Below, one piece after another: positions 43,875 through 53,400 of a stretch of 64,000 nucleotides of DNA. Source of the DNA: Streptomyces colonosanans (GTDB lineage: Bacteria > Actinomycetota > Actinomycetes > Streptomycetales > Streptomycetaceae); the NCBI RefSeq assembly GCF_001866645.1, contig NZ_MLYP01000041.1, positions 1-64,000 on the forward strand. The letters run 5' to 3'. The notes below the pieces were generated by a model that did no database searches, was not told the DNA's origin, and worked only from the letters and a program-made list of their open reading frames with translations. A program made the position numbers and the translations under genes. Numbering within the stretch: position 1 is the first letter of the stretch; each line of letters starts with the position of its first letter.

Positions 43875-44990
43875 TTACTTGTTCAGACCGACCTTGTCGC
43901 AGGCCGACTTGTACTGCGAGGTGCAGATGTCGGCGGTGGTGTAGATGCCGTCCTTGATGACCGTGTCCTTGATGTTGTCCTTGGTCAGCGCGATGACCGG
44001 GACCAGGACGGAGGGCACCTGCTTGGCGGTCGGGCTGTCGACCTTGTCCTTGGCGATCGAGTCGAGCGACTTGCCCTGGGCGAGGAGGACGGCCATCTGC
44101 GCGGCGACGTCCGCCTCCTGCGGGTACGACTTGTAGACGCTCATGAACTGCTCGCCGGTGACGATGCGCTGCACACCCGCGAGTTCGGCGTCCTGGCCGG
44201 TGACCGGGATGTTGGAGATGCCCGCGGCCTTGAGGGCGGTGATGATGCCGCCGGCCATGCCGTCGTTGGCGGAGTAGACGCCGATGATGTTCTTCTTGCC
44301 GACCGCCGAGATCGCCGCCTCCATGTTGGAGTTGGCGTTGTCCGGCGACCACTCCTTGGTGTCGTACTCGCGGCCGACGTTGACCTTGCCGTCGAGGACG
44401 GAGTGGGCACCCGTCTTGAACTGCTTGGCGTTGGGGTCGGTCGGCGAGCCGTTCATCATGACGATCTTGCCGCTCTTGGCCTTGGCGCCAAGGGCCTTCA
44501 GCAGGGCCTCGCCCTGCGTCTTGCCGACCTCGGTGTTGTCGAACGAGGTGTAGGCCTTGATCGGGCCTTCGGCCAGGCGGTCGTACGCGACGACCGGGAT
44601 GCCGGCGTCGTCGGCCTTCTTGATCGAGTTCGCGATCGCCTTGGAGTCGACGGCGTCGATGATCAGGACGTCCACCTTGTCGGTGATCATGGTGTCGACC
44701 TGCTGGGCCTGCAGGTTCGCGTCCTGGCGGGCGTTGCTGTACTCCAGCGTGGCCTTGTTGCCCGTCAGCTCCTTGATCTTCTTCTCGATCAGGGGCTTGT
44801 CGAACTTCTCGTACCGCGCGGTCTTGTTCTCCGGCAGGAGCAGACCGACCTTGATCGCGTCACCCTTCTTCGCACTCGACGGCGAGGAAGAGTTGCCACC
44901 CGACTCCTTGGCGCTGCCGCAGGCAGCCAGCGAGACGGCCATCGCACCAGCGGCAACGGCAACGGCGGCGCGACGCATACGCGTGTTCAC
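43875..44990 (-). CDS. xylF: xylose-type sugar-binding lipoprotein XylF
   Basis: The 371-residue protein has a lipoprotein signal ending VSLAAC and a type I periplasmic-binding fold (IKVGLLLPENKTARYEKFD, DVLIIDAVDSKAIANSI, GKIVMMNGSPTDPNA, IIGVYSANDGMAGGIITAL, PVTGQDAELAGVQRI). It is the substrate receptor for XylGH and sits on the outer surface of the membrane. GGGAGG precedes the GTG by 8 nt. A palindrome 98 nt upstream of its start is a candidate regulatory site. D-xylose is the most likely ligand by synteny with S. coelicolor SCO6009-6011 as I recall it. Confidence 0.92.
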   Translation of the reverse strand: MNTRMRRAAVAVAAGAMAVSLAACGSAKESGGNSSSPSSAKKGDAIKVGLLLPENKTARYEKFDKPLIEKKIKELTGNKATLEYSNARQDANLQAQQVDTMITDKVDVLIIDAVDSKAIANSIKKADDAGIPVVAYDRLAEGPIKAYTSFDNTEVGKTQGEALLKALGAKAKSGKIVMMNGSPTDPNAKQFKTGAHSVLDGKVNVGREYDTKEWSPDNANSNMEAAISAVGKKNIIGVYSANDGMAGGIITALKAAGISNIPVTGQDAELAGVQRIVTGEQFMSVYKSYPQEADVAAQMAVLLAQGKSLDSIAKDKVDSPTAKQVPSVLVPVIALTKDNIKDTVIKDGIYTTADICTSQYKSACDKVGLNK

Positions 44991-45087
44991 TTCAGAAACC
45001 TCCCTGACGAGGCCGCGACGTTGCGGCCGAGGTGACAGGAAGTCAAGTCGGCCATACGTGCGACGTCAAGAAGTAAATCCTTAACGA

Positions 45088-45105
45088 GATGGCAACGATG
45101 CCATC
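45088..45105. promoter_or_regulatory. palindrome upstream of xylF
   Basis: GATGGCA-ACGA-TGCCATC is a perfect inverted repeat with 7-nt arms, about 98 nt before the xylF start and directly after the rok7B7 stop. Its right half ACGATGCCATCC recurs with one change upstream of rok7B7 (46342-46353). Confidence 0.55.
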
Positions 45106-45111
45106 CGTTCT

Positions 45112-46311
45112 CTAAGTGAAGGCTAGAGGAGCGGCGGACACCGCGCCGTCCAAAAGGGTTGAATCGCCCATCTCGCTGAGCGCGAGAGCGAGCGCGCCAA
45201 GCACCTCGGCACGACCCCCGAGCGCCCCCGGCAGCACCGAGAGATGGCGCGCGGCACTGGGGATCGCATACCGGCCGACCGACTCCCTGATGGGCCCGAG
45301 CACCAGCTCCCCGGCCTCGGCGAGATCCCCGCTCAGGACCACTCGGCTGGGGTTCAGCAGATTGCAGAGATTGGCCACTCCGCTGCCGATGTGGCGGCCC
45401 ACGTCGGCGATCACCCGACGGCAGCCCGGATCACCCTCCCGCGCCAGCCGGACCACGTCCTCCATGGTCAGGTCGGCGCCATGGCTGGGCTGAAGCAGCG
45501 GCAGGACGTACCCCGCCGCCGCGAACGTCTCCAGGCAGCCCCGATTGCCGCAGCGGCAGACGGGACCGGATTCGTCCAGGGTGATATGGCCGATCTCTCC
45601 GGCGGTGCCGCCGGGGCCGCGGTAGATCTTCCCGTCGATCACCAGCCCGGCACCGACGCCGCTCGCGACCTTGATGTACGCCAGGTCCTTGACCCCCCGG
45701 CCGCTGCCCCAGACCATCTCCCCGAGGGCGCCGAGGTTCGCGTCGTTGTCCACGTGCGCCGGCACGCCGAGCCGTCTGTGCAGTTCCTCGGCGGGTCTGG
45801 TGCCGGCCCAGCCCGGCAGGATGGCGGTGGAGCCGAGCGTGCCCGACTCGACGTCGATGGGGCCGGGCACGCCGAGACCCACACCCGCGACCTTGGACCG
45901 GTCCACACCGGTCGCCTCGATCAGCCTGTTGACCAGCTCTTCCGCCCGGTCGAAGCCCTGCGCGGCGGACGCGTCCACATCCAGCGGCTCGGACTCCTCC
46001 GCGAGCACCTGATGGGCGAGGTTCCCGACCGCGACACGCAGATGCGTGTGCCCGAAGTCGACACCGATGACGATGCCGGCGTCACCGCTGAGGGAGACGC
46101 TGCGGGCCCTGCGACCACCCGCCGACGTGGGGGTGACCTCGACGGTTCCGCGGCCCTTGAGCTCACGCACGATATTGGAGACCGTCGCCGCGGACAGACC
46201 CGTCGTCCTCGCGATCTCGGCCTGCGTGAGCGACCCGGCAAGGCGCACCGCACGGACGACGCGCTCGAGATTCGCTCGGTGCAGCGACGACTGCGACCCC
46301 GGAGTCTCCAT
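45112..46311 (-). CDS. rok7B7: ROK-family transcriptional regulator Rok7B7
   Basis: The 399-residue protein joins an N-terminal winged helix (LTQAEIARTTGLSAATVSNIV) to a ROK sugar-kinase-like domain: phosphate-loop VIGVDFGHTHLRVAVG, catalytic and sugar-site VPAHVDNDANLGALGE, and the zinc motif GPVCRCGNRGCLETFAA. It should repress or activate nearby sugar genes in response to a sugar. In S. coelicolor Rok7B7 (SCO6008) is reported to control the adjacent xylFGH operon and carbon-catabolite and antibiotic responses. The ATG is chosen; a GTG four codons upstream is the alternative start. Confidence 0.9.
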   Translation of the reverse strand: METPGSQSSLHRANLERVVRAVRLAGSLTQAEIARTTGLSAATVSNIVRELKGRGTVEVTPTSAGGRRARSVSLSGDAGIVIGVDFGHTHLRVAVGNLAHQVLAEESEPLDVDASAAQGFDRAEELVNRLIEATGVDRSKVAGVGLGVPGPIDVESGTLGSTAILPGWAGTRPAEELHRRLGVPAHVDNDANLGALGEMVWGSGRGVKDLAYIKVASGVGAGLVIDGKIYRGPGGTAGEIGHITLDESGPVCRCGNRGCLETFAAAGYVLPLLQPSHGADLTMEDVVRLAREGDPGCRRVIADVGRHIGSGVANLCNLLNPSRVVLSGDLAEAGELVLGPIRESVGRYAIPSAARHLSVLPGALGGRAEVLGALALALSEMGDSTLLDGAVSAAPLAFT

Positions 46312-46353
46312 CGACCCATCCACTCCCTCAGCCCGACGGCCACGATGCCGTCC

Positions 46354-46371
46354 ATGTGACACGGGTCACAT
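46354..46371. promoter_or_regulatory. palindrome upstream of rok7B7
   Basis: ATGTGAC-ACGG-GTCACAT is a perfect inverted repeat with 7-nt arms, 43 nt before the rok7B7 start. A ROK dimer or another regulator could bind it. It lies beside the shared ACGATGCCGTCC motif. Confidence 0.5.
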
Positions 46372-46478
46372 CAGCGGAACCCGGTCACCTACAAGTTGTG
46401 AACTCCAAAGTCCGCTGAACGGGTTATCGCAGTCAAGTCCTTGAGGGAAATCGAGGAAGAACGGGTCGAGGGACACGC

Positions 46479-46527
46479 GGAGGCGCCGGCATCCTCCCCG
46501 GTTCACGGGGAGGACGCCGGCGCCTCC
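46479..46527. terminator. ngcEFG terminator
   Basis: A 21-bp hairpin with one A-C mismatch and a GTTCA loop (outer arms GGAGGCGCCGGC and complement, inner TCCTCCCCG and complement) lies 43 nt past the ngcG stop on the minus strand. It is one of the strongest stems in the window. Confidence 0.9.
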
Positions 46528-46569
46528 GGTCGTTCGGATTCGTACAGTTGCTTCAGTAAACGTCCGCAG

Positions 46570-47493
46570 CTACTTCAGGGCCCCCGCTGTGAGGCCCTGC
46601 ACGACCTGCCGCTGGAAGATGATGTACGCCGCCAGCACCGGCAGCATCGCCATCACCAGACCGGCGAAGAGGCCGGACCAGTCGCCCTTGTAGCCCTGGC
46701 TGGCGGCGAGCTGGACCAGGCCCTGGGTGAGGACGTGTTTGTCGGGGTCGGTGTTCAGGACCGTCGGGAGCATGTACTGGTTCCACTGGCCCAGGAAGTT
46801 GAAGATCCCCACGCTGATCAGTCCCGGCTTCGCCATCGGAAGCATGATCTGGAAGAACGTACGGGTGTGCGACGCCCCGTCCACGAACGCGGCCTCGGCC
46901 ACCGACGTCGGAAGCGTCCGGAAGAACGCGGTCAGGAAGAAGACCGTGAAGGGCAGCGAGTAGGCGATGTAGACCAGGATCAGACCGTGGATCGAGTTCA
47001 GCAGGCCCATGTTGTTCACGACGTAGAACAGCGGGACCAGTGCGAGCATGATCGGGAAACTCATGCCGCCGATGAACAGGTAGTAGATGAAGCGGTTGCC
47101 GGGGAAGTCGAAGCGGGCCAGGACGTACGCGGCCATCGAGCCGAGCACCAGCGTGCCGATGAGCGAGCCGCCCACCACCAGGACGGTGTTGAGGAAGTAG
47201 CTGCTCATGTTGGCGTCGGTCCACGCCCGCGACCAGTTCTCGAAGTGCAGCTTGTCCGGCAGCGCCCAGGGCGAGCTGAAGATCGAGTTGTCGTCCTTGA
47301 AGGAGGTCAGCACCGCCCACAGCAGCGGCATGACCACCATGAACGCCCACAGGATGAGCATGCCGTGCGAGAAGACGTTGAGGACGGCGCCTTCCCGCTT
47401 CTGCCGCGGCAGCGCGCCGGCCGGGGCGCCGCCCTTGGTCACGGCGGCGCCGGGCTGAGCCGGGATCGGGGCGGGGGTCTTGGTTGTCTTCAT
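46570..47493 (-). CDS. ngcG: carbohydrate ABC transporter permease NgcG
   Basis: The 307-residue protein is a MalG-type permease with six membrane segments and the cytoplasmic EAA loop (VAEAAFVDGASHTRTFFQIMLP, cited as EAAFVDGASHTRTFF). It pairs with NgcF. By synteny with S. coelicolor SCO6005-6007 the system imports N-acetylglucosamine or N,N'-diacetylchitobiose. No ATPase is encoded here; such systems in Streptomyces commonly share the MsiK ATPase encoded elsewhere. Only 2 nt separate it from the ngcF stop. Confidence 0.88.
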   Translation of the reverse strand: MKTTKTPAPIPAQPGAAVTKGGAPAGALPRQKREGAVLNVFSHGMLILWAFMVVMPLLWAVLTSFKDDNSIFSSPWALPDKLHFENWSRAWTDANMSSYFLNTVLVVGGSLIGTLVLGSMAAYVLARFDFPGNRFIYYLFIGGMSFPIMLALVPLFYVVNNMGLLNSIHGLILVYIAYSLPFTVFFLTAFFRTLPTSVAEAAFVDGASHTRTFFQIMLPMAKPGLISVGIFNFLGQWNQYMLPTVLNTDPDKHVLTQGLVQLAASQGYKGDWSGLFAGLVMAMLPVLAAYIIFQRQVVQGLTAGALK

Positions 47494-47495
47494 GC

Positions 47496-48422
47496 TCAGA
47501 ACTCCAGCCGCTCGCGCCGACCCAGTCGCATCACGATCGCCGCGAAGAGCAGCGTCACGACGAGCAGGGCGACACCGATCGTGGTTGCGTAGGCGGCCTG
47601 ACCGTCACGGAAGGCCGTCTGGTAGACGTACAGCACCATGACAGTGGTCGAGTAGTCGGGCCCGCCCGGACCCATCGTCATGATCTGTACGACCGCGAAC
47701 GACTCGGCGCCCAGGGCCAGAATGCCCATGTACACCCAGCCGGACTGCACGGTGTCCCACAGCAGCGGCAGAGTGATCCGGAAGAAGGTCGTGGCGCGGC
47801 CCGCGCCGTCAAGCAGCGCCGCCTCGTAGAGGTCCGCCGGGATGGAGGCCATGCCGGCGGAGAAGAGGACCACGAAGAAGCCGACCGTGGACCAGACGAG
47901 GACCGCCATCACGCACCACAGGGCGAGGTTGGGGTCGCCCAGCCACAGCGGCTGAATGCTGCCGAGGCCGATGCCGTGCAGCAGCGAGTTGATGGCCCCG
48001 CTGTCCGGGTTGTACGCGAACTGGAAAAGCAGCGCGACGATGGCGATCGAGAGAACCTGCGGGAAGAAGTAGACGATCTTGTAGAAGGACGAGCCCCGCA
48101 CACCGGAGATCGCTGGGCCGCCCTTCCGTCGCCGGCCACCCACGTTGATCATGAAGGAGAAGAACAGCGCCAGGCTGATCGTCACCAGCGGCAGCAGCAG
48201 CGCGAACAGCAGGCTGTGCTGCAGCGACTTCCAGAAGATGTCGTCATGGAACATCTTCTTGTAGTTGTCGAAGCCCACCATCTTGAAATCGGGGCTCAGC
48301 CCGGTCCAGTCCGTGAACGAGTAGTAGATGGACTGGATGAAGGGCCATACGACGAAGATCGCGTACAACCCGAGGGGGACCGTCAGGAACCCCACGATGA
48401 ACCGGTACTTGCCGTGCTGCAT
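47496..48422 (-). CDS. ngcF: carbohydrate ABC transporter permease NgcF
   Basis: The 308-residue protein is a MalF-type permease with about six hydrophobic segments, an aromatic N-terminal region (FIQSIYYSFTDWTGLSPDF) and an EAA loop (DLYEAALLDGAGRATTFF). It forms the channel with NgcG for the substrate delivered by NgcE. I prefer the ATG giving MQHGKYRF; a longer frame adds 11 residues and neither start has a strong ribosome site. It follows ngcE by 76 nt on the same strand, so ngcE-ngcF-ngcG form one operon. Confidence 0.88.
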   Translation of the reverse strand: MQHGKYRFIVGFLTVPLGLYAIFVVWPFIQSIYYSFTDWTGLSPDFKMVGFDNYKKMFHDDIFWKSLQHSLLFALLLPLVTISLALFFSFMINVGGRRRKGGPAISGVRGSSFYKIVYFFPQVLSIAIVALLFQFAYNPDSGAINSLLHGIGLGSIQPLWLGDPNLALWCVMAVLVWSTVGFFVVLFSAGMASIPADLYEAALLDGAGRATTFFRITLPLLWDTVQSGWVYMGILALGAESFAVVQIMTMGPGGPDYSTTVMVLYVYQTAFRDGQAAYATTIGVALLVVTLLFAAIVMRLGRRERLEF

Positions 48423-48498
48423 TGCTACCGACCCCGATCTCGCCGCATGGCCCACGGCGTCGGCCGCGCGGGCGGCCGACGCCGCTGGTGACGGACCC

Positions 48499-49962
48499 TC
48501 ACTTGTGCTTGTAGTGCTTGATCGACGTGTCCGCGGCCGCCGCGTCGGCGAAGCCCTGGATCTTCTTGATGGCCTCGGCCGGGGTGAGGCGGCCGGCCAT
48601 CATCTCGCCGATGGCGGACACACCGATCTGCTCCTTCTGGAGCTTCACGTACCAGTCCTGCAGGCGCGGGTTCAGCACGTTGCTCCCGGCCTTCTCCAGC
48701 GCGGCCACACCGGACTTGAGGCCCGGGGTGAGGTCGACGCCGGTGGTGCCGCCGTTGAGCGCCGTCAGCGACTTGACCTTGGCGGTGAAGTTCTTCGAGG
48801 ACGCCTCACTGAGCATGATGCGCAGCTGCTCCATGCCACCCTCGGGGTTCTTCGCCTTGGCCGGGACGACGAAGGGCTCGCCGCCGGAGGCCCAGATCGT
48901 GCCGAAGGGCAGCTTGTCGGAGGAATCGAGGCCGGAGGGCGCGGAGACGGCGAGGTTGAAGTCGGCCGGGATCACGTTCGCGGACTCGTTCTCCACCCAG
49001 TTGCCGTTCGGGATGAACAGCGCCTTGCCCTTGGCCCAGGCGGTCTGCGACTGGATGTGGTCGAGGCCGGGTGTGCCCTTGAGGATGTACCCCTTCTGGT
49101 ACAGCTCGTAGTACGCCTCGAAGCAGGCCTTGACGGCCGGGTGCTTCCAGGCGTTCGGCTCCAGGTTGTCGATGGCGTCGAGGACATCGCGGCCACCGAC
49201 CTTGCCGATCATCGGATACAGGGAGAAGGGGATGTAGTACGGGTACTTGCCCGCATAGGTCCAGCCGGCCATGCCCTTCTTCTTGGCCTTCGCGCAGACC
49301 TTGAGCATCTCGTCCCAGGTCTCGGGGTACTTCTCGTCGAGGGAGTCCAGGGCCTTCTGCGAGTAGAAGACGCCGTACACGGTGTAGGCGTAGTACATGA
49401 TCCAGACGGGGTCGCCGTCGAACTGGCCCATCTCGACGATGCCCGGGCGGAGTGTGTCCCGGACCTTCTTGTTCGGGTCGTCGTAGGAAGGGGCGTCGAG
49501 GAGCGGGGTGAGGTCGGCGAGCTGCTTCTTGCCGACGAGGACGCCCATGTCCATCTGCTCGGCGCCGGAGTTGTCGATGAGGTCCGGCGGGTTGCCCTGG
49601 TTGAACCGGGGCTGCAGGACGGTCCCGATCTTCTGGGTGGAGGAGAACTTGACCTTCGCCTTCGGGAAGTCCTTCTCGTAGAGCTTGACCGCGTCCTGGG
49701 CGTACTCCTTGCCGAAGCCGCCGTCGAAGAGCACGAACTCCATCTGCGCCGTGTCGTTGACGCCCAGCGGGTTCTTCGCGGTCTTCTTGCCGGCCTTGGC
49801 CTTGTCCCCGCCGTCGTCGCCCCCACTGCTGGCGCACGCGGACAGGAAGCTCATCGTCGGCACCGAGAGCAAGCCGAGCGCAGCGGACCTCTTGATGAGG
49901 TCGCGACGGCCGACGCCCCCGAAGGTGGTGTTCTTGTTGTGCTCGCCGGAAGTGGATCCCAT
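48499..49962 (-). CDS. ngcE: N-acetylglucosamine/chitobiose-binding lipoprotein NgcE
   Basis: The 487-residue protein has a twin-arginine lipoprotein signal: RRDLIKRSAALGLL then the lipobox FLSAC (cysteine about residue 43). The mature part is a type II solute-binding fold with PKAKVKFSSTQKIG, LFIPNGNWVENESANVIP and PEGGMEQLRIMLSEAS. By synteny it is NgcE, the receptor for GlcNAc or diacetylchitobiose; Tat export of sugar-binding proteins is common in Streptomyces. GAGGA lies 7 nt before the ATG. A 450-nt gap upstream separates it from the divergent mannosidase gene. Confidence 0.9.
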   Translation of the reverse strand: MGSTSGEHNKNTTFGGVGRRDLIKRSAALGLLSVPTMSFLSACASSGGDDGGDKAKAGKKTAKNPLGVNDTAQMEFVLFDGGFGKEYAQDAVKLYEKDFPKAKVKFSSTQKIGTVLQPRFNQGNPPDLIDNSGAEQMDMGVLVGKKQLADLTPLLDAPSYDDPNKKVRDTLRPGIVEMGQFDGDPVWIMYYAYTVYGVFYSQKALDSLDEKYPETWDEMLKVCAKAKKKGMAGWTYAGKYPYYIPFSLYPMIGKVGGRDVLDAIDNLEPNAWKHPAVKACFEAYYELYQKGYILKGTPGLDHIQSQTAWAKGKALFIPNGNWVENESANVIPADFNLAVSAPSGLDSSDKLPFGTIWASGGEPFVVPAKAKNPEGGMEQLRIMLSEASSKNFTAKVKSLTALNGGTTGVDLTPGLKSGVAALEKAGSNVLNPRLQDWYVKLQKEQIGVSAIGEMMAGRLTPAEAIKKIQGFADAAAADTSIKHYKHK

Positions 49963-50374
49963 GCTCAAGTCCTCGCTTTCTCCAGGACTCAGGCGGTGAA
50001 CCGGCTCCTCCGGGCACCGCGTTGATGGTGAAGCTTGGGTCGTGCATGGGGGATTCAGTGGGACGGCACGACAGCCGGTCGCACTCGAAACGGTCCGCCG
50101 CCCCCCGATTCCCCCGGGCGTACTTGCCCGGGGCCGCCATTCGTCATGGTGATGGCTGCCCGGACGCCGACAGGTATAGTCCACTTCCCGCCAGCTGAGC
50201 AAGATCGAACGCAAGGTTGGCTCTGTGCTTTTCCGAGTTGAGACCTCGCAGAAATACGGAATGCCCGCTGCGTCCGTCGAACGGAATATCCGTCGCATTG
50301 AGCCCGAATGCCACACTCAACACCTTGACATCACTGACCACTTGACGCCCTACTGGTCTTTGCATAGCGAAATT
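49963..50374. other. divergent promoter region of ngcE and the GH92 gene
   Basis: No gene is convincing here. The region is less GC-rich after 50200 and should carry promoters for both flanking genes. An ACTGGTCT at 50352-50359 looks like half of a DasR-responsive element, but the second half is missing. Confidence 0.4.
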
Positions 50375-50386
50375 GACAACGTTGTC
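50375..50386. promoter_or_regulatory. palindromic operator before the GH92 gene
   Basis: GACAACGTTGTC is a perfect 12-nt palindrome (with TT before it) 32 nt upstream of the GH92 start, and resembles LacI-family operators of sugar genes. Its position suggests repression of the mannosidase. Confidence 0.6.
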
Positions 50387-50417
50387 CCCTCTTGTACGGC
50401 GCACGAAGGGTGCTCGT

Positions 50418-53400
50418 ATGCAGCACAGATCTCCGCGCAGCTGGGCGCCCACGGCGGCCGTGGCCACGGCCGCCTTCGCGTTGCTGGTGACCGCGCAGGG
50501 CGCGGCGGTGGCGCTGCCCGCCCAAGCGGCGGCCGCCGACCGGAAGTTCACTTCCTCGTTCGAACCCGGTGACCCCGCGCCGACGTGGCTGAGCACCGTG
50601 GACACAGCAAAGGACGGTTCGAAGCGTGCGTCCGGTGTGGACGGCGGGAACACCCTGGTGGACCACGGCCCGAGCAACTCGCCCACCGCCAAGACAGGTG
50701 CGGGCTTCACGGGGAGGCAGGCCCTGCGGTACGCGGGGACGCACACGGCGAAGGGCCGGGCGTACTCGTACAACAAGATCTTCAAGGTGCATGTCGGTGT
50801 CGAGCGCAACACCCAACTCTCGTACCGGATCTTCCCGTCGATGGCGGACGGGGACCGTGACTACGACGCCACGAACGTCTCCGTCGACCTGGCCTTCACC
50901 GACGGCACTTATCTGAGCAGTCTCGGGGCACTCGACCAGCACGGCTTCCCGCTGAGCCCACGGGGGCAGGGCGCGGCGAAGGGCCTGTACGTCAACCAGT
51001 GGAACAACGTGGTCTCGCGGATCGGTTCGGTCGCGGCCGGGAAGACCGTGGACCGGATCCTGGTGGCCTACGACTCGCCGAAGGGGCCGGCGAAGTTCCA
51101 GGACTGGCTGGACGACATCACCCTGAAGGTCGTGCCGCCCGAGAAACCGAAGGCGCATCTGTCCGATTACGCGCTGACGACCCGCGGCACCAATTCCAGC
51201 CGTGACTTCTCCCGCGGCAACAGCTTTCCGGCGACAGCTTTGCCACACGGCTTCAACTTCTGGACGCCGGTGACCAATGCGGGCTCGCTCAGCTGGTTGT
51301 ACGACTACGCGCGGGCCGACAACGCGGACAATCTGCCCACGATCCAGGCGTTCAGCGCGAGCCATGAGCCGAGTCCGTGGATGGGCGACCGGCAGACATT
51401 CCAGGTGATGCCGTCGGCCGCGTCCGGCACCCCGGACACCGGCCGCGGCGCGCGGGCGCTGGCGTTCCGGCACGAGCGGGAGACCGCGCGTCCGTACTAC
51501 TACGGGGTGACCTTCGAGAACGGTCTCAAGGCGGAGATGACGCCGACGGACCACGCGGCGGTCCTGCGGTTCACCTACCCCGGTGACGACGCGAGCGTGC
51601 TCTTCGACAACGTCACGGAGCAGGCCGGGCTGACCCTGGACACGGCGGGCGGGACCGTCACCGGCTTCTCGGACGTGAAGTCCGGGCTGTCGACGGGGGC
51701 GACACGCCTGTTCGTCTACGGGGTGTTCGACGCGCCGGTGACCGACGGGGCCTCCTCGGGCGTGAAGGGATATCTGCGTTTCAGACCGGGGCTCGGCCGC
51801 ACCGTCACCCTCCGCCTCGCCACCTCGCTCATCAGCGTGGACCAGGCGAAGGCCAATCTGCGCCAGGAGGTCCCGGACGGCACGTCGTTCGACGCGGTGA
51901 GGGCGCATGCGCAGCAAGCCTGGGACAGGCTGCTGGGGAAGGTCGAGGTCGAGGGAGCGACGGCGGATCAGCTGACCACGCTGTACTCGTCGCTCTACCG
52001 GCTGTACTTGTACCCCAACTCGGGTTTCGAAAGGGTGGGTTCGTCTTACCGTTACGCGTCCCCCTTCTCCTCCATGACGGGTCCGGACACGCCCATGCAC
52101 ACCGGGGCGAAGATCGTCGACGGCAAGGTGTACGTCAACAACGGCTTCTGGGACACCTACCGGACCACCTGGCCCGCATACTCCTTGCTGACGCCACGTC
52201 AGGCGGGCGAGCTGGCCGACGGTTTCGTGCAGCAGTACAAGGACGGGGGCTGGACCTCTCGGTGGTCCTCGCCCGGGTATGCGGATCAGATGACCGGTAC
52301 CTCCTCGGACGTGGCGTTCGCGGACGCTTATGTCAAAGGCGTGAAGTTCGACGCGCGATCCGCCTACGATGCGGCGGTGAAGAACGCGACGGTCGCGCCG
52401 CCCACGTCCGGGGTCGGCCGCAAGGGCATGATGACGTCGCCGTTCCTCGGCTACACCAGCACCGGCACCGGCGAGGGCCTGTCGTGGGCGATGGAGGGCT
52501 ACGTCAACGACTACGGCATCGCGAAGATGGGCCAGGCGCTGCACAGGACGACCGGCACGAAGCGCTACCAGGAGGAGTCGGCGTACTTCCTCAACCGCGC
52601 GCGGGACTACGTCAACCTCTTCGACACGAGGACCGGCTTCTTCCAGGGCCGCGACGCGCAGGGCGCCTGGCGGCTGGACCCGTCGGAGTACGACCCGCGC
52701 GTGTGGGGTCACGACTACACGGAGACGAACGGCTGGGGGTTCGCGTTCACAGTTCCGCAGGACGGCCGGGGCCTGGCGAACCTGTACGGCGGCCGCACCG
52801 GGCTGGCGGACAAGCTCGACCGGTACTTCGCCACGCCGGAGACGGCATCGCCGCGGTTCGCGGGCTCGTACCGAAGCGTCATCCACGAGATGACGGAGGC
52901 GCGTGACGTCCGGATGGGCATGTACGGGCACTCCAACCAGCCGGCGCACCATGTGATCTACATGTATGACGCGGCGGGGCAGCCGTGGAAGGCGCAGGAG
53001 AAGGTCCGCGAGGTCCTCTCCCGTCTGTACACCGGCAGCGAGATCGGGCAGGGCTGTCTCGGCGACGAGGACAACGGCGAGCAGTCGGCCTGGTACCTGT
53101 TCTCGGCGCTGGGCTTCTACCCGCTGGTGATGGGCAGCGGCGAGTACGCCATCGGATCACCGCTGTTCACCAAGGCGACGGTCCATCTGGAGGGTGGCAA
53201 GGACCTCGTCGTCAGAGCCCCGAAGAACGATGCGAAGAACGTCTACGTCCAGGGTCTCAGGGTCAACGGCAAGGCGTGGTCGTCGACATCGCTGCCGCAT
53301 GCGCTGATCGCCCGGGGCGGGGTGCTGGACTTCGCCATGGGTCCGCGGCCGTCGGCCTGGGGCACCGGGACGAACGCGGCGCCGGTGTCGATCACACGGG

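Noticed and set aside
50352..50359. Half-match to a DasR-responsive element before ngcE and the GH92 gene
   Set aside because: Only ACTGGTCT is present; the inverted second half is missing.
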